From Rikenella sp. (GTDB taxonomy: Bacteria > Bacteroidota > Bacteroidia > Bacteroidales > Rikenellaceae), in assembly GCA_029054535.1 (NCBI GenBank), contig JAIDFC010000161.1, positions 1 through 13,407 on the forward strand: a stretch of 13,407 nt of DNA. The letters run 5' to 3'. Both the position numbers and the translations under genes were made by a program. Shown in pieces: positions 1 through 6,566 of the stretch; within the stretch, counting starts at the first letter, position 1, and each line of letters starts with the position of its first letter. Under the pieces are notes generated by a model that did not search any database, was not told the origin of the DNA, and saw only the letters and a program-made list of their open reading frames with translations.

Positions 1-1
1 T

Positions 2-916
2 ATTCCCGGGATGTTCGACAAGGTGCTCGATATCGAACATTGTCATCTGCAAGCCGAGCCTTCCAACTCGATCCGAATGGCCATTAAACGTTTTGCCGAA
101 GAAAACGGCCTGGCATTTTACAACCTACGTGAACATCAAGGATTTTTGCGGAACATCATTATCCGCACTTCAACTACGGGCGAAACGATGGTTACGGTGG
201 TTTTTGCCGATGACGATCCCAAGCGAAATGCGTTGCTGGATTTTTTAACTAAACAATTCCCCGACATAACATCACTTAATTATATCATCAACAGTAAATT
301 AAATGATTCTATCAATGATTTAGAGACTCATTGTTACAGCGGAAAACCGTACATGGAGGAACGAATGGAGGGATTGACTTTTCGGATCAATCCGAAATCG
401 TTCTACCAGACCAATTCGGAACAGGCATACAACCTCTATAAAGTAGCGCGCGATTTTTCGGAGCTTACGGGGAACGAGGTGGTGTACGACCTTTATACGG
501 GGACGGGGACGATCGCTAACTTCGTGGCCGCGAAAGCCAAGCGGGTAGTGGGAATCGAGTATGTGCCGGAAGCGATCGAGGACGCCAAACAAAACTCGGC
601 TTTGAACGGGATAGACAACACCCTGTTTTTCGCCGGAGACATGAAAGATGTGTTGAACGGCGAGTTTATCGAGCGACACGGCCGGCCGGATGTCATCATT
701 CTCGACCCGCCGCGTGCCGGAATACACGGCGACGTGGCGGCTACGATCTTGGCAGCGGCTCCGGAACGGATCGTGTACGTGAGCTGCAATCCGGCAACGC
801 AGGCGAGGGACCTGGCTATTTTCGACTCGGCTTATCGGGTAACGAAGGTTCAGCCGGTGGATATGTTCCCGCACACGCACCATGTTGAAAATGTAGTTCA
901 GTTGATCCGTCGTTAA
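2..916 (+). CDS. rlmD: 23S rRNA (uracil-5-)-methyltransferase, RlmD/RumA-like, 5'-truncated by window edge
   Basis: C-terminal ~300 residues of a TrmA/RlmD-family enzyme that methylates C5 of a uridine in 23S rRNA using S-adenosylmethionine. The frame is open through the left edge (residues IPG precede the first Met at 11), so this Met is internal; the TRAM domain and first three cluster cysteines lie outside the window. Numbering from that Met, Cys11 in DIEHC matches the last 4Fe-4S ligand of E. coli RumA. The SAM-binding motif is YDLYTGTGTI (159-168), followed by LDPPRAG (231-237), the catalytic Cys259 in VSCNPATQARD, and Glu293 in HHVENVVQL as the general base. Nothing looks broken. Residues about 78-108 are encoded by strikingly AT-rich DNA (241-330), a variable stretch just before the methyltransferase core. 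RlmD versus another family member (RlmCD, TrmA-like) cannot be settled without the N-terminus. Confidence 0.9.
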   Translation: MPGMFDKVLDIEHCHLQAEPSNSIRMAIKRFAEENGLAFYNLREHQGFLRNIIIRTSTTGETMVTVVFADDDPKRNALLDFLTKQFPDITSLNYIINSKLNDSINDLETHCYSGKPYMEERMEGLTFRINPKSFYQTNSEQAYNLYKVARDFSELTGNEVVYDLYTGTGTIANFVAAKAKRVVGIEYVPEAIEDAKQNSALNGIDNTLFFAGDMKDVLNGEFIERHGRPDVIILDPPRAGIHGDVAATILAAAPERIVYVSCNPATQARDLAIFDSAYRVTKVQPVDMFPHTHHVENVVQLIRR

Positions 917-936
917 TTCTTGTTATCGAGGTCTCT

Positions 937-1623
937 ATGGAATTACTTCGAACAGAAGACGGTTCGTTGACTTTGCGGCATGAACTCCTCGGAGAGCTCT
1001 ACCACTCGGACCGAGGGGCTGTCGGCGAGGCGGAGCATGTCTATATCCGTGCCGGATTCGACGCCATACTTAAAAAAGAGAAAGTCTCTGTTTTCGAGGT
1101 CGGTTTCGGGACCGGCCTAAACAGTTACTTGACTTACAAACAGGCCCTTGCGACGCATCGATCGGTAGACTATCAGGCGATCGACCTCTATCCGCTGCCG
1201 CCGAAGACCGTTGCACAACTCGATTACACGTCGGATCCGGTTTTCAACCGATTACATGCCCTTCCGTGGGACGGAACACCCTATGAACTCGCAGATAATC
1301 ATCAATTTACGCTCACAAAATACTGCGCCGATCTGCTGACGTTCGATTTTTCAGCTTTGGCGGAGCGGTTCGATGCGGTCTACTTCGACGCTTTCGCACC
1401 AGACGTACAACCGGAGTTATGGTCGGAACGAATTATGGCCCAGATGTTTAGCATCTTGCGATCGGGAGGCCTCTTAGTAACCTATTCGGCCAAAGGGACG
1501 GTCAAACAAGCGTTGCGGACGGCCGGATTCGAGGTCTGCCGACTGCCGGGGGCGCTGGGAAAAAGGCATATGGTACGAGCAGTTAAACCTGCGCGAAGTA
1601 ACGATTTAGATCATGAAGGATAA
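937..1623 (+). CDS. mnmD: tRNA (5-methylaminomethyl-2-thiouridylate) methyltransferase, stand-alone MnmD type (DUF752)
   Basis: A 228-aa methyltransferase matching the N-terminal half of bifunctional MnmC (Methyltransf_30/DUF752). In that family it uses S-adenosylmethionine to convert nm5(s2)U34 to mnm5(s2)U34 in the tRNA wobble position. Motifs seen: SAM-binding FEVGFGTGLN (53-62), acidic D83 at the end of beta-2, the family signature YFDAFAPDVQPELWSE (149-164), and a C-terminal TYSAKGTVKQALRTAGF block (182-198) followed by GALGKRHM. The FAD-dependent oxidase half (MnmC(o)) is absent, so this is a genuine one-domain protein of normal length. The ATG at 937 lies 20 bp after the rRNA methyltransferase stop, and its end overlaps cdd by 11 bp, suggesting cotranscription. 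The fold and family are secure; the tRNA substrate is inferred from MnmC homology. Confidence 0.85.
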   Translation: MELLRTEDGSLTLRHELLGELYHSDRGAVGEAEHVYIRAGFDAILKKEKVSVFEVGFGTGLNSYLTYKQALATHRSVDYQAIDLYPLPPKTVAQLDYTSDPVFNRLHALPWDGTPYELADNHQFTLTKYCADLLTFDFSALAERFDAVYFDAFAPDVQPELWSERIMAQMFSILRSGGLLVTYSAKGTVKQALRTAGFEVCRLPGALGKRHMVRAVKPARSNDLDHEG

Positions 1624-2026
1624 TCGATTGATAAAGAGAGCTCTCGAAGCGGCTGAAAAAGCATGGGCACCCTATTCCGGCTTTCGTGTCGGGGCGGCAG
1701 TTTTGTTAGAAGATGGGACGGTCGTCTGCGGCAACAATCAGGAGAATCGGGCCTATCCGTTAGGAAGTTGCGCGGAACGAGTGGCGATCAACTATGCTCG
1801 GGCGAATTATCCGACACTGCGGATCGTGGCGATCGCCATCGCGTCGCCGGACTCGAAGCCCCCGACCTCGCCGTGCGGCGGCTGTCGCGAGGTGCTCCTC
1901 GAAGCGGTCCGAGCCCAACAGGGAGAAGACATTCGAGTGATTATGAGCGACCGTTCCGAAAACGAAATACGCGAGGCGATGGCGACGGATCTCTTGCCGT
2001 GGGCCTTCGAATGCGACGGCCGATAA
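1613..2026 (+). CDS. cdd: cytidine deaminase
   Basis: A 137-aa homotetrameric-type cytidine deaminase of the pyrimidine salvage pathway, hydrolysing cytidine and deoxycytidine to uridine and deoxyuridine plus ammonia. All active-site elements are visible: APYSGFRVGAA (19-29), the substrate-binding N42-x-E44-N45, CAER at 53-56 with zinc ligand Cys53 and catalytic Glu55, and PCGGCRE with zinc ligands Cys88 and Cys91. Length is normal for the short zinc form. The ATG at 1613 sits inside the end of mnmD (11-bp overlap), so translation is probably coupled. The gene converges on the TPR gene, with only 21 bp between the stops and no convincing hairpin terminator. Confidence 0.95.
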   Translation: MKDNRLIKRALEAAEKAWAPYSGFRVGAAVLLEDGTVVCGNNQENRAYPLGSCAERVAINYARANYPTLRIVAIAIASPDSKPPTSPCGGCREVLLEAVRAQQGEDIRVIMSDRSENEIREAMATDLLPWAFECDGR

Positions 2027-2047
2027 TCACACTTCGAACGCAAGCAA

Positions 2048-2278
2048 CTACGGATTATAGATATCGAAATTCCGAAAGTTGAAAATCGCCTGAATCATCT
2101 CCCGCATCTGCCGAGCCGCCGTGTGTCGCGGATCCAGCTCCAGAGCCCGGTTGAAATCATTGGCCGCCTTGCCGAAATCGTTGTTCCGATAGTGTAGACA
2201 CCCTCGCTCGAAGTAATAGTTGGCCTCCTCCGGCGACCGTTCGATCATCGCCGTCCAGTATTCGATCGTTCCATTCAT
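2048..2278 (-). CDS. small tetratricopeptide-repeat (TPR) protein
   Basis: A 76-aa protein made of about one and a half TPR helical hairpins. The clearest repeat is roughly residues 19-52, with the spaced small and aromatic residues typical of TPRs (ANYYFERGCLHYRNNDFGKA, then FNRALELDP). A final helix ends in NFRNFDIYNP, which looks like a natural C-terminal cap rather than a truncation. It has no signal peptide or membrane segment, so it is probably a cytoplasmic protein-interaction module. Its ATG overlaps the nadD stop as ATGA, so it is the last gene of the yicC-gmk-nadD operon and likely translationally coupled. The partner is unknown; being beside nadD and gmk does not define a function. 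Confidence 0.85.
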   Translation of the reverse strand: MNGTIEYWTAMIERSPEEANYYFERGCLHYRNNDFGKAANDFNRALELDPRHTAARQMREMIQAIFNFRNFDIYNP

Positions 2279-2850
2279 AACGCGTACAGTTTATTGATTC
2301 GGATATACTCCGCCACCGCCTCCGGCAGCATCCCGTCGGCCACCGCCCGACCCGTCGTAGCCAGCGCGCTCCGAATCAAGGTCGATTCGCCCTCGAACAT
2401 CGGCGCCTGTGCCATCTCCGGCGAAGCCATGCCGCCATTACGCGGATAAATCAAAAACCGTACCAAGCGTCGCAACTCTTCCGACCGATGCCAACGTGGC
2501 AACTGTTCGGCAATGTCGCTGCCCGCCAAGATCGTAAACCGAACTTCCGGATGTAATTTTTGCAGATATTCAATCGTATGAATGGTATAGGAAGGGTAGG
2601 GCAGCCTCCGTTCGACATCGCACGCCTTCAAGCGCGCATCCCCCACCTCGTCCAACGCCAGCCTCACCATCGCCAGCCGATCGTCGAACGGCGCCAGTTC
2701 CGCCGGGTTCTTGAACGGATTCTGCGGCGAGACCACCAGCCACACCTCGTCCGCCAACCCCTGTTCCACCACATACCGGGCTACGGCCAGATGCCCCCGG
2801 TGGACCGGATTGAACGACCCCATCAGAAGAGCGACCCGCCGTCCGTCCAT
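2275..2850 (-). CDS. nadD: nicotinate-nucleotide adenylyltransferase
   Basis: NadD transfers AMP from ATP to nicotinate mononucleotide to give deamido-NAD, the penultimate step of NAD synthesis. With the ATG at 2850 the protein is 191 aa, normal for the family. Visible motifs: the nucleotidyltransferase signature GSFNPVHRGH (11-20), SPQNPFK (41-47), YPSYTIHTIEYL (85-96), LAGSD (108-112) and the late STLIR motif (156-160, the family ISSTxIR). The start is chosen because TGATG joins the gmk stop to this ATG by one shared base; a GTG one codon upstream (2853) is the alternative. Its stop overlaps the TPR gene start by 4 bp. Nothing unusual. Confidence 0.95.
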   Translation of the reverse strand: MDGRRVALLMGSFNPVHRGHLAVARYVVEQGLADEVWLVVSPQNPFKNPAELAPFDDRLAMVRLALDEVGDARLKACDVERRLPYPSYTIHTIEYLQKLHPEVRFTILAGSDIAEQLPRWHRSEELRRLVRFLIYPRNGGMASPEMAQAPMFEGESTLIRSALATTGRAVADGMLPEAVAEYIRINKLYAL

Positions 2851-3413
2851 CACCGGGCCAAAAAATCGCCGACCGCCTGCACCGCCTCCTCATAAGCCGT
2901 CTCCAAGTCATCGTTAACAATAACCCGATCGAACCTCGGCGCATATTCAATTTCCTGTTCCGCCTTGCCCAACCTCCGCTCGATCGCCTCCGGCGAGTCG
3001 GTTCCCCGCCCCTCGAGCCGCCTGCGAAGCTCCGCCACCGACGGAGGCATAATGAAAATCGAAAGGGCCTGTTCGCCGAACAATTTCTTGATATTCAACG
3101 CCCCCACGACATCCACGTCAAACACCACCACATGCCCCCGATCCCAGATCCGTTCGATCTCGGCCCGCAACGTCCCGTAGCAAGTCCCGGCATAAACCTC
3201 CTCCCACTCAACGAACTCGCCCGCCTCGACCCGTGTCCGAAACTCCGCGGCATCCATAAAATAGTAGTCCACCCCGTCCCGTTCTTCGCCCCGCGGAGCC
3301 CGCGACGTAGCCGAAATGGAAAACTCCAGCTCCGGGAAGCGTCCCAGCAGATGTTTGACGATCGTCGTCTTGCCCGATCCCGACGGCGCCGAGAATATCA
3401 ATACCTTGCCCAT
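2850..3413 (-). CDS. gmk: guanylate kinase
   Basis: A 187-aa guanylate kinase that phosphorylates GMP (and dGMP) to GDP using ATP, in purine nucleotide synthesis. The P-loop is SAPSGSGKTT (8-17). The GMP-binding region follows with SATSRAPRGEERDGVDYYF (34-52) and the EWEEVYAGTCYGT segment (69-81). FDVDVVGALNIKK (98-110) is the family's core strand, and the lid is near RRRLEGRGTDS (130-140). Length and motifs are normal. It starts 16 bp after the yicC-family gene and ends in the TGATG junction with nadD. The order yicC-gmk-nadD is a familiar Bacteroidota arrangement and supports a single operon. Confidence 0.96.
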   Translation of the reverse strand: MGKVLIFSAPSGSGKTTIVKHLLGRFPELEFSISATSRAPRGEERDGVDYYFMDAAEFRTRVEAGEFVEWEEVYAGTCYGTLRAEIERIWDRGHVVVFDVDVVGALNIKKLFGEQALSIFIMPPSVAELRRRLEGRGTDSPEAIERRLGKAEQEIEYAPRFDRVIVNDDLETAYEEAVQAVGDFLAR

Positions 3414-3429
3414 AAGCCCGAAACGTTTT

Positions 3430-4311
3430 TTACAAGAGGTTGAGTAACTGTTCTTTGATCTTCTCCAACTCGTCTTTCATCCGCACCACGATTTTCTGTA
3501 TCCCCGCATGGTTGGCCTTCGATCCCGTGGTGTTGATCTCGCGACCGATCTCTTGAGCGATGAAGCCCAGTTTCCGCCCGACACCCTCCGACTCATCGGC
3601 CACGGTCCGGAAATAGTCGCAATGTTGCTTGAGCCGCACCTTTTCCTCCGTGATGTCGAACTTTTCGAGGTAGTAGATAATCTCCTGCTCGAAACGGTTG
3701 TTATCCACGTGCGCCTGTAAAGCCTTGAGGTTCTCCATCAATCGCGCCCGAACCGTTTCGATCCGTTCCCCCTCGAGCGGCACGATCTGCGCCGCCAACG
3801 ATTCGATCGTATCGATCCGCTTCAACAAATCGGCCATCAACACCGCCCCCTCCTGCGCCCGAAACCGATTGAGATTTTCGACCGCCTCGTCCACCGCCTC
3901 GGTCAAGGCTTTCCACTCCTCCGGAGCGATCGCTACGGTTTCGGTTTGCATCACCTCCGGCAGTCTCAAAACCGTAGTAATCAGCGGTTCCGCCTCATTC
4001 GTATCCCCCAACTCCCGCCGAAGTTCGACCAATTGCGCATAATAAGCCTTGAACAACTCCCGATTGATGGTTCCGCCCGCCGTTCTGGCCCCCCCGCCGA
4101 CCGGCTCGACCGACACGAAGAGGTCCACCTTTCCCCGTCCCAACGCTTTGCCTACCGTCTGACGAATCTCGTACTCCTTCTCGCGATAGATGGAAGGGAT
4201 ACGCGTCGAAAGGTCCAACTGTTTACTGTTCAAACTCTTGATCTCAACGATTATTTTCCGTTGGTCGGTGTGCCTCTCGGCCCGCCCGTAACCGGTCATC
4301 GATTTTACCAT
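3430..4311 (-). CDS. YicC/YloC-family endoribonuclease
   Basis: A 293-aa YicC/YloC-family protein; E. coli YicC is reported to act as an endoribonuclease affecting small-RNA turnover. The start is the ATG at 4311 because the family begins MxxSMTGYGRA, and here MVKSMTGYGRAE is exact; the reading frame stays open another 34 codons upstream, but that peptide is low-complexity and AT-rich. Landmarks: EIKSLNSKQLDLSTRIPS (23-40), the N-terminal YicC domain to about residue 155, EEKVRLKQHCDYF (222-234), and the DUF1732 C-terminal block GRKLGFIAQEIGREINT (245-261) ending in a charged coiled helix. It is the first gene of the minus-strand operon, has a candidate promoter upstream, and diverges from serC with 115 bp between starts. 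Native RNA substrates here are unknown. Confidence 0.92.
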   Translation of the reverse strand: MVKSMTGYGRAERHTDQRKIIVEIKSLNSKQLDLSTRIPSIYREKEYEIRQTVGKALGRGKVDLFVSVEPVGGGARTAGGTINRELFKAYYAQLVELRRELGDTNEAEPLITTVLRLPEVMQTETVAIAPEEWKALTEAVDEAVENLNRFRAQEGAVLMADLLKRIDTIESLAAQIVPLEGERIETVRARLMENLKALQAHVDNNRFEQEIIYYLEKFDITEEKVRLKQHCDYFRTVADESEGVGRKLGFIAQEIGREINTTGSKANHAGIQKIVVRMKDELEKIKEQLLNLL

Positions 4312-4356
4312 GCTCCGAAAAGATAAACAGAAAGATAAATATGAGTTATCGAAGAA

Positions 4357-4364
4357 CAAATATA
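4357..4364 (-). promoter_or_regulatory. candidate Bacteroidota -7 box for the yicC-gmk-nadD operon
   Basis: Read on the minus strand this is TATATTTG, an exact match to the Bacteroidota -7 consensus TAnnTTTG. It lies about 45 nt before the yicC-family ATG in the AT-rich divergent spacer (4312-4426), giving a leader of about 35-40 nt. I see no clear -33 TTG partner, so confidence is moderate. A matching box for serC on the plus strand is not obvious; GATATTTG at 4388-4395 is one mismatch away. Confidence 0.45.
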
Positions 4365-4426
4365 GTACGAAATTGAATAATATTTCCGATATTTGGTTTT
4401 CATTTTCACACATCTACCGTATTATC

Positions 4427-5500
4427 ATGAAGAAACACAACTTTTCCGCCGGTCCTTCGATCCTGCCGCGCGTGGCGGTCGAAAACGCCGCACAGGCCGT
4501 ACTGGATTTGAATGGGATCGGTCTGTCGATACTCGAAATCTCGCACCGGACCAAAGACTTCGAAGAGGTGCTGGACGAAGCCGTCGCACTGTTCCGGGAA
4601 CTGCTGCACATTCCGGAGGGGTACAGCGTGCTTTTCTTAGGCGGGGGGGCGAGCATGCAGTTCTGCATGGTGCCGTTCAACCTGCTGGAGCGGAAAGCGG
4701 GGTACATCAATACGGGAGTGTGGGCGCGCAAGGCACTGAAAGAGGCCAAGCTGTTCGGTGAGGTCGAAACGGTGGCGTCGTCGGAGGACCGGAACTTCTC
4801 GTATATTCCGAAAGGGTTCGCGATTCCGGCGGACTTGGACTACCTCCACATCACGACCAACAACACGATCTTCGGGACGGAGTACAAAACGGACCTCGAT
4901 TCGCCGGTAACGCTGGTGGCGGACATGTCGTCGGACATCCTGTCGCGGCCGGTGGACGTATCGAAGTACGGCCTGATCTACGGCGGGGCGCAGAAAAACC
5001 TGGGGCCGGCGGGGGTTACGTTCGTCATCGTGCGCAACGATATACTGGGTAAGGTTTCGCGGGCGATCCCGACCATGCTCGACTACCGGACGCATGTCGA
5101 AGGAGGGTCGATGTTCAATACGCCGCCGGTCTTCCCGATCTACGTGGTGCGCGAAACGCTACGGTGGCTCAAGTCGATCGGCGGGGTGCCGGCCATCCAA
5201 AAACTGAACGAAGAAAAGGCGGCTTTGCTGTACGACGAAATCGATCGCAACTCGATGTTCACGGGGACGGCAGCACGGGAAGACCGATCGCTGATGAACG
5301 TCTGCTTCGTCTACAGCGACGCGCACAAGGACTTGGAGCCGACGGCCTTCCTCGACTTCGCGAAAGAACGGGGCATGGTCGGAGTCAAGGGACATCGACT
5401 GGTCGGAGGCTTCCGGGCGTCGCTCTACAACGCCATGCCGAAGGAGAGTGTTCAGGCGCTCGTCGACTGCATGCAAGAGTTTGAAAAACTGTACATTTAA
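4427..5500 (+). CDS. serC: 3-phosphoserine/phosphohydroxythreonine aminotransferase
   Basis: A PLP enzyme of aminotransferase class V that makes 3-phosphoserine from 3-phosphohydroxypyruvate and glutamate (second step of serine synthesis; also used in pyridoxal phosphate synthesis in some bacteria). The start is set at MKKHNFSAGPSILP, the exact family N-terminus; 39 upstream in-frame codons read through the AT-rich promoter region and are not credible. Landmarks in 357 aa: SILEISHRTKDF (34-45), phosphate-binding GGGAS (72-76), ADMSSD (165-170) with Asp166 for the PLP ring, and the Schiff-base Lys190 in YGGAQKNLGPAG. Length is normal. It diverges from the yicC-family gene and is followed 128 bp later by serA, its pathway partner. 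The spacer holds a strong inverted repeat. Confidence 0.96.
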   Translation: MKKHNFSAGPSILPRVAVENAAQAVLDLNGIGLSILEISHRTKDFEEVLDEAVALFRELLHIPEGYSVLFLGGGASMQFCMVPFNLLERKAGYINTGVWARKALKEAKLFGEVETVASSEDRNFSYIPKGFAIPADLDYLHITTNNTIFGTEYKTDLDSPVTLVADMSSDILSRPVDVSKYGLIYGGAQKNLGPAGVTFVIVRNDILGKVSRAIPTMLDYRTHVEGGSMFNTPPVFPIYVVRETLRWLKSIGGVPAIQKLNEEKAALLYDEIDRNSMFTGTAAREDRSLMNVCFVYSDAHKDLEPTAFLDFAKERGMVGVKGHRLVGGFRASLYNAMPKESVQALVDCMQEFEKLYI

Positions 5501-5545
5501 TTGATAGCCGATCTTTGGCTACCGTACGGAACCGTTCTTTTTCTG

Positions 5546-5569
5546 GTTCTCTTTGTTCACAAAGAGAAC
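5546..5569. repeat. perfect 24-bp inverted repeat between serC and serA
   Basis: Two perfect 11-bp arms, GTTCTCTTTGT (5546-5556) and ACAAAGAGAAC (5559-5569), are separated by only TC. As RNA it would form a stem of about 10 bp with a tiny loop; as DNA it is a near-continuous palindrome. No T-run follows on either strand, so it is not a standard intrinsic terminator. An 8-bp palindrome, CCGTACGG, lies just upstream at 5522-5529. A role as an operator for serA, or as an RNA processing or attenuation element inside the ser operon, is inference. Confidence 0.75.
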
Positions 5570-5628
5570 AGTACCCGCACGTAGTCAATGACAGGGTTCC
5601 AAATTAAATGTACGTTAAACAAATGGTT

Positions 5629-6552
5629 ATGAAGATATTAGTAGCAACCGAAAAGCCATTTTCAAAACAGGCGACGGACGGCATTGCGGCTATTGCACGC
5701 GAGGGAGGGTTCGAGTGTGTGTTGTTGGAGAAATACGCTTCCGTCGACGAGTTGAAAGCGGCTGTGGCAGATGCCGACGCGCTGATCGTGCGGTCGGACA
5801 AGGTTACGGCCGAGGTGATCGATGCGGCACCGCGATTGAAGATCGTGGTGCGGGCCGGGGCAGGGTACGATAACCTCGATCTGACCGCTTGCACGGCGCG
5901 GGGGATCGTAGCGATGAACACGCCGGGACAGAACTCGAATGCCGTGGCCGAGTTGGCGATCTCGATGATGATTTTCATGGCCCGAAACCAGTTCACGCCG
6001 GGGACGGGACACGAGATCAGCGGAAAACGGCTGGGGATACATGCTTATGGGAATGTGGGGCGGATCGTGGCGCGCTACGGACGGGCGTTGGGGATGGAGG
6101 TGATGGCCTACGATCCGTTCATCAGCGACGCGGCGGTTTTCGCTCAGGACGGGGTGCGGATGGCTTCCTCCGTGGCGGAATTGTACGAAAATAGCGATTA
6201 TCTGTCGCTGCACATCCCGGCCACGGCGGAGACCAAGGGCTCCATTAATTACGACCTCCTGATCTCTATGCCGAAAGGCGCTACGCTGGTCAATACGGCG
6301 CGCAAGGAGGTGATCGACGAGGCGGGATTGGCGAAAGCGATGGCAGAACGAACCGATCTCCAGTACATTACCGACATTGCCCCCGATACGGCGGCCGAGT
6401 TGGCGGAAAAGTTCGGGAAACGGTTTTTCGCCACACCGAAGAAGATGGGGGCAGAGACGGCCGAGGCCAATGTGAATGCGGGTCTGGCGGCGGCTCGGCA
6501 GATCGTTGCGTTTTTCAAGGAGGGGATCACCCGGTTTCAAGTCAATCGATAA
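5629..6552 (+). CDS. serA: D-3-phosphoglycerate dehydrogenase, short form without ACT domain
   Basis: NAD-dependent oxidation of 3-phosphoglycerate to 3-phosphohydroxypyruvate, the first step of serine synthesis. The start chosen is MKILVATEKPF at 5629 (307 aa), which is where family members begin; ATGs at 5608 and 5623 are in-frame alternatives. The Rossmann turn reads GIHAYGNVGR (136-145), with Ala replacing the first Gly of GxGxxG. Substrate-side RAGAGYDN (75-82) and NTAR with Arg225 are present. The usual catalytic His is replaced by Lys271 (TPKKMGAETAEAN), a variant I associate with Bacteroidota enzymes and the related Entamoeba histolytica PGDH. There is no C-terminal ACT or ASB domain, so serine feedback inhibition through ACT is not expected. 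DUF1015 follows after 14 bp. Confidence 0.93.
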   Translation: MKILVATEKPFSKQATDGIAAIAREGGFECVLLEKYASVDELKAAVADADALIVRSDKVTAEVIDAAPRLKIVVRAGAGYDNLDLTACTARGIVAMNTPGQNSNAVAELAISMMIFMARNQFTPGTGHEISGKRLGIHAYGNVGRIVARYGRALGMEVMAYDPFISDAAVFAQDGVRMASSVAELYENSDYLSLHIPATAETKGSINYDLLISMPKGATLVNTARKEVIDEAGLAKAMAERTDLQYITDIAPDTAAELAEKFGKRFFATPKKMGAETAEANVNAGLAAARQIVAFFKEGITRFQVNR

Positions 6553-6566
6553 AACGCTTACACAAT

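Noticed and set aside
2027..2047. Possible terminator between cdd and the TPR gene
   Set aside because: Only TTCGAA palindromes about 25 bp apart, one of them inside cdd; the stem is weak and there is no T-run.
4310..4426. In-frame upstream extension of serC by 39 codons, and of the yicC-family gene by 34 codons on the other strand
   Set aside because: Both extensions cross the AT-rich divergent promoter region and give Lys/Asn- or Phe/Ser-rich peptides; the family N-termini (MKKHNFSAGP and MVKSMTGYGRA) fix the true starts.
5546..5569. Calling the serC-serA inverted repeat an intrinsic terminator
   Set aside because: No T-tract follows on either strand, and serA is the pathway partner downstream; kept as an inverted repeat of unknown role.
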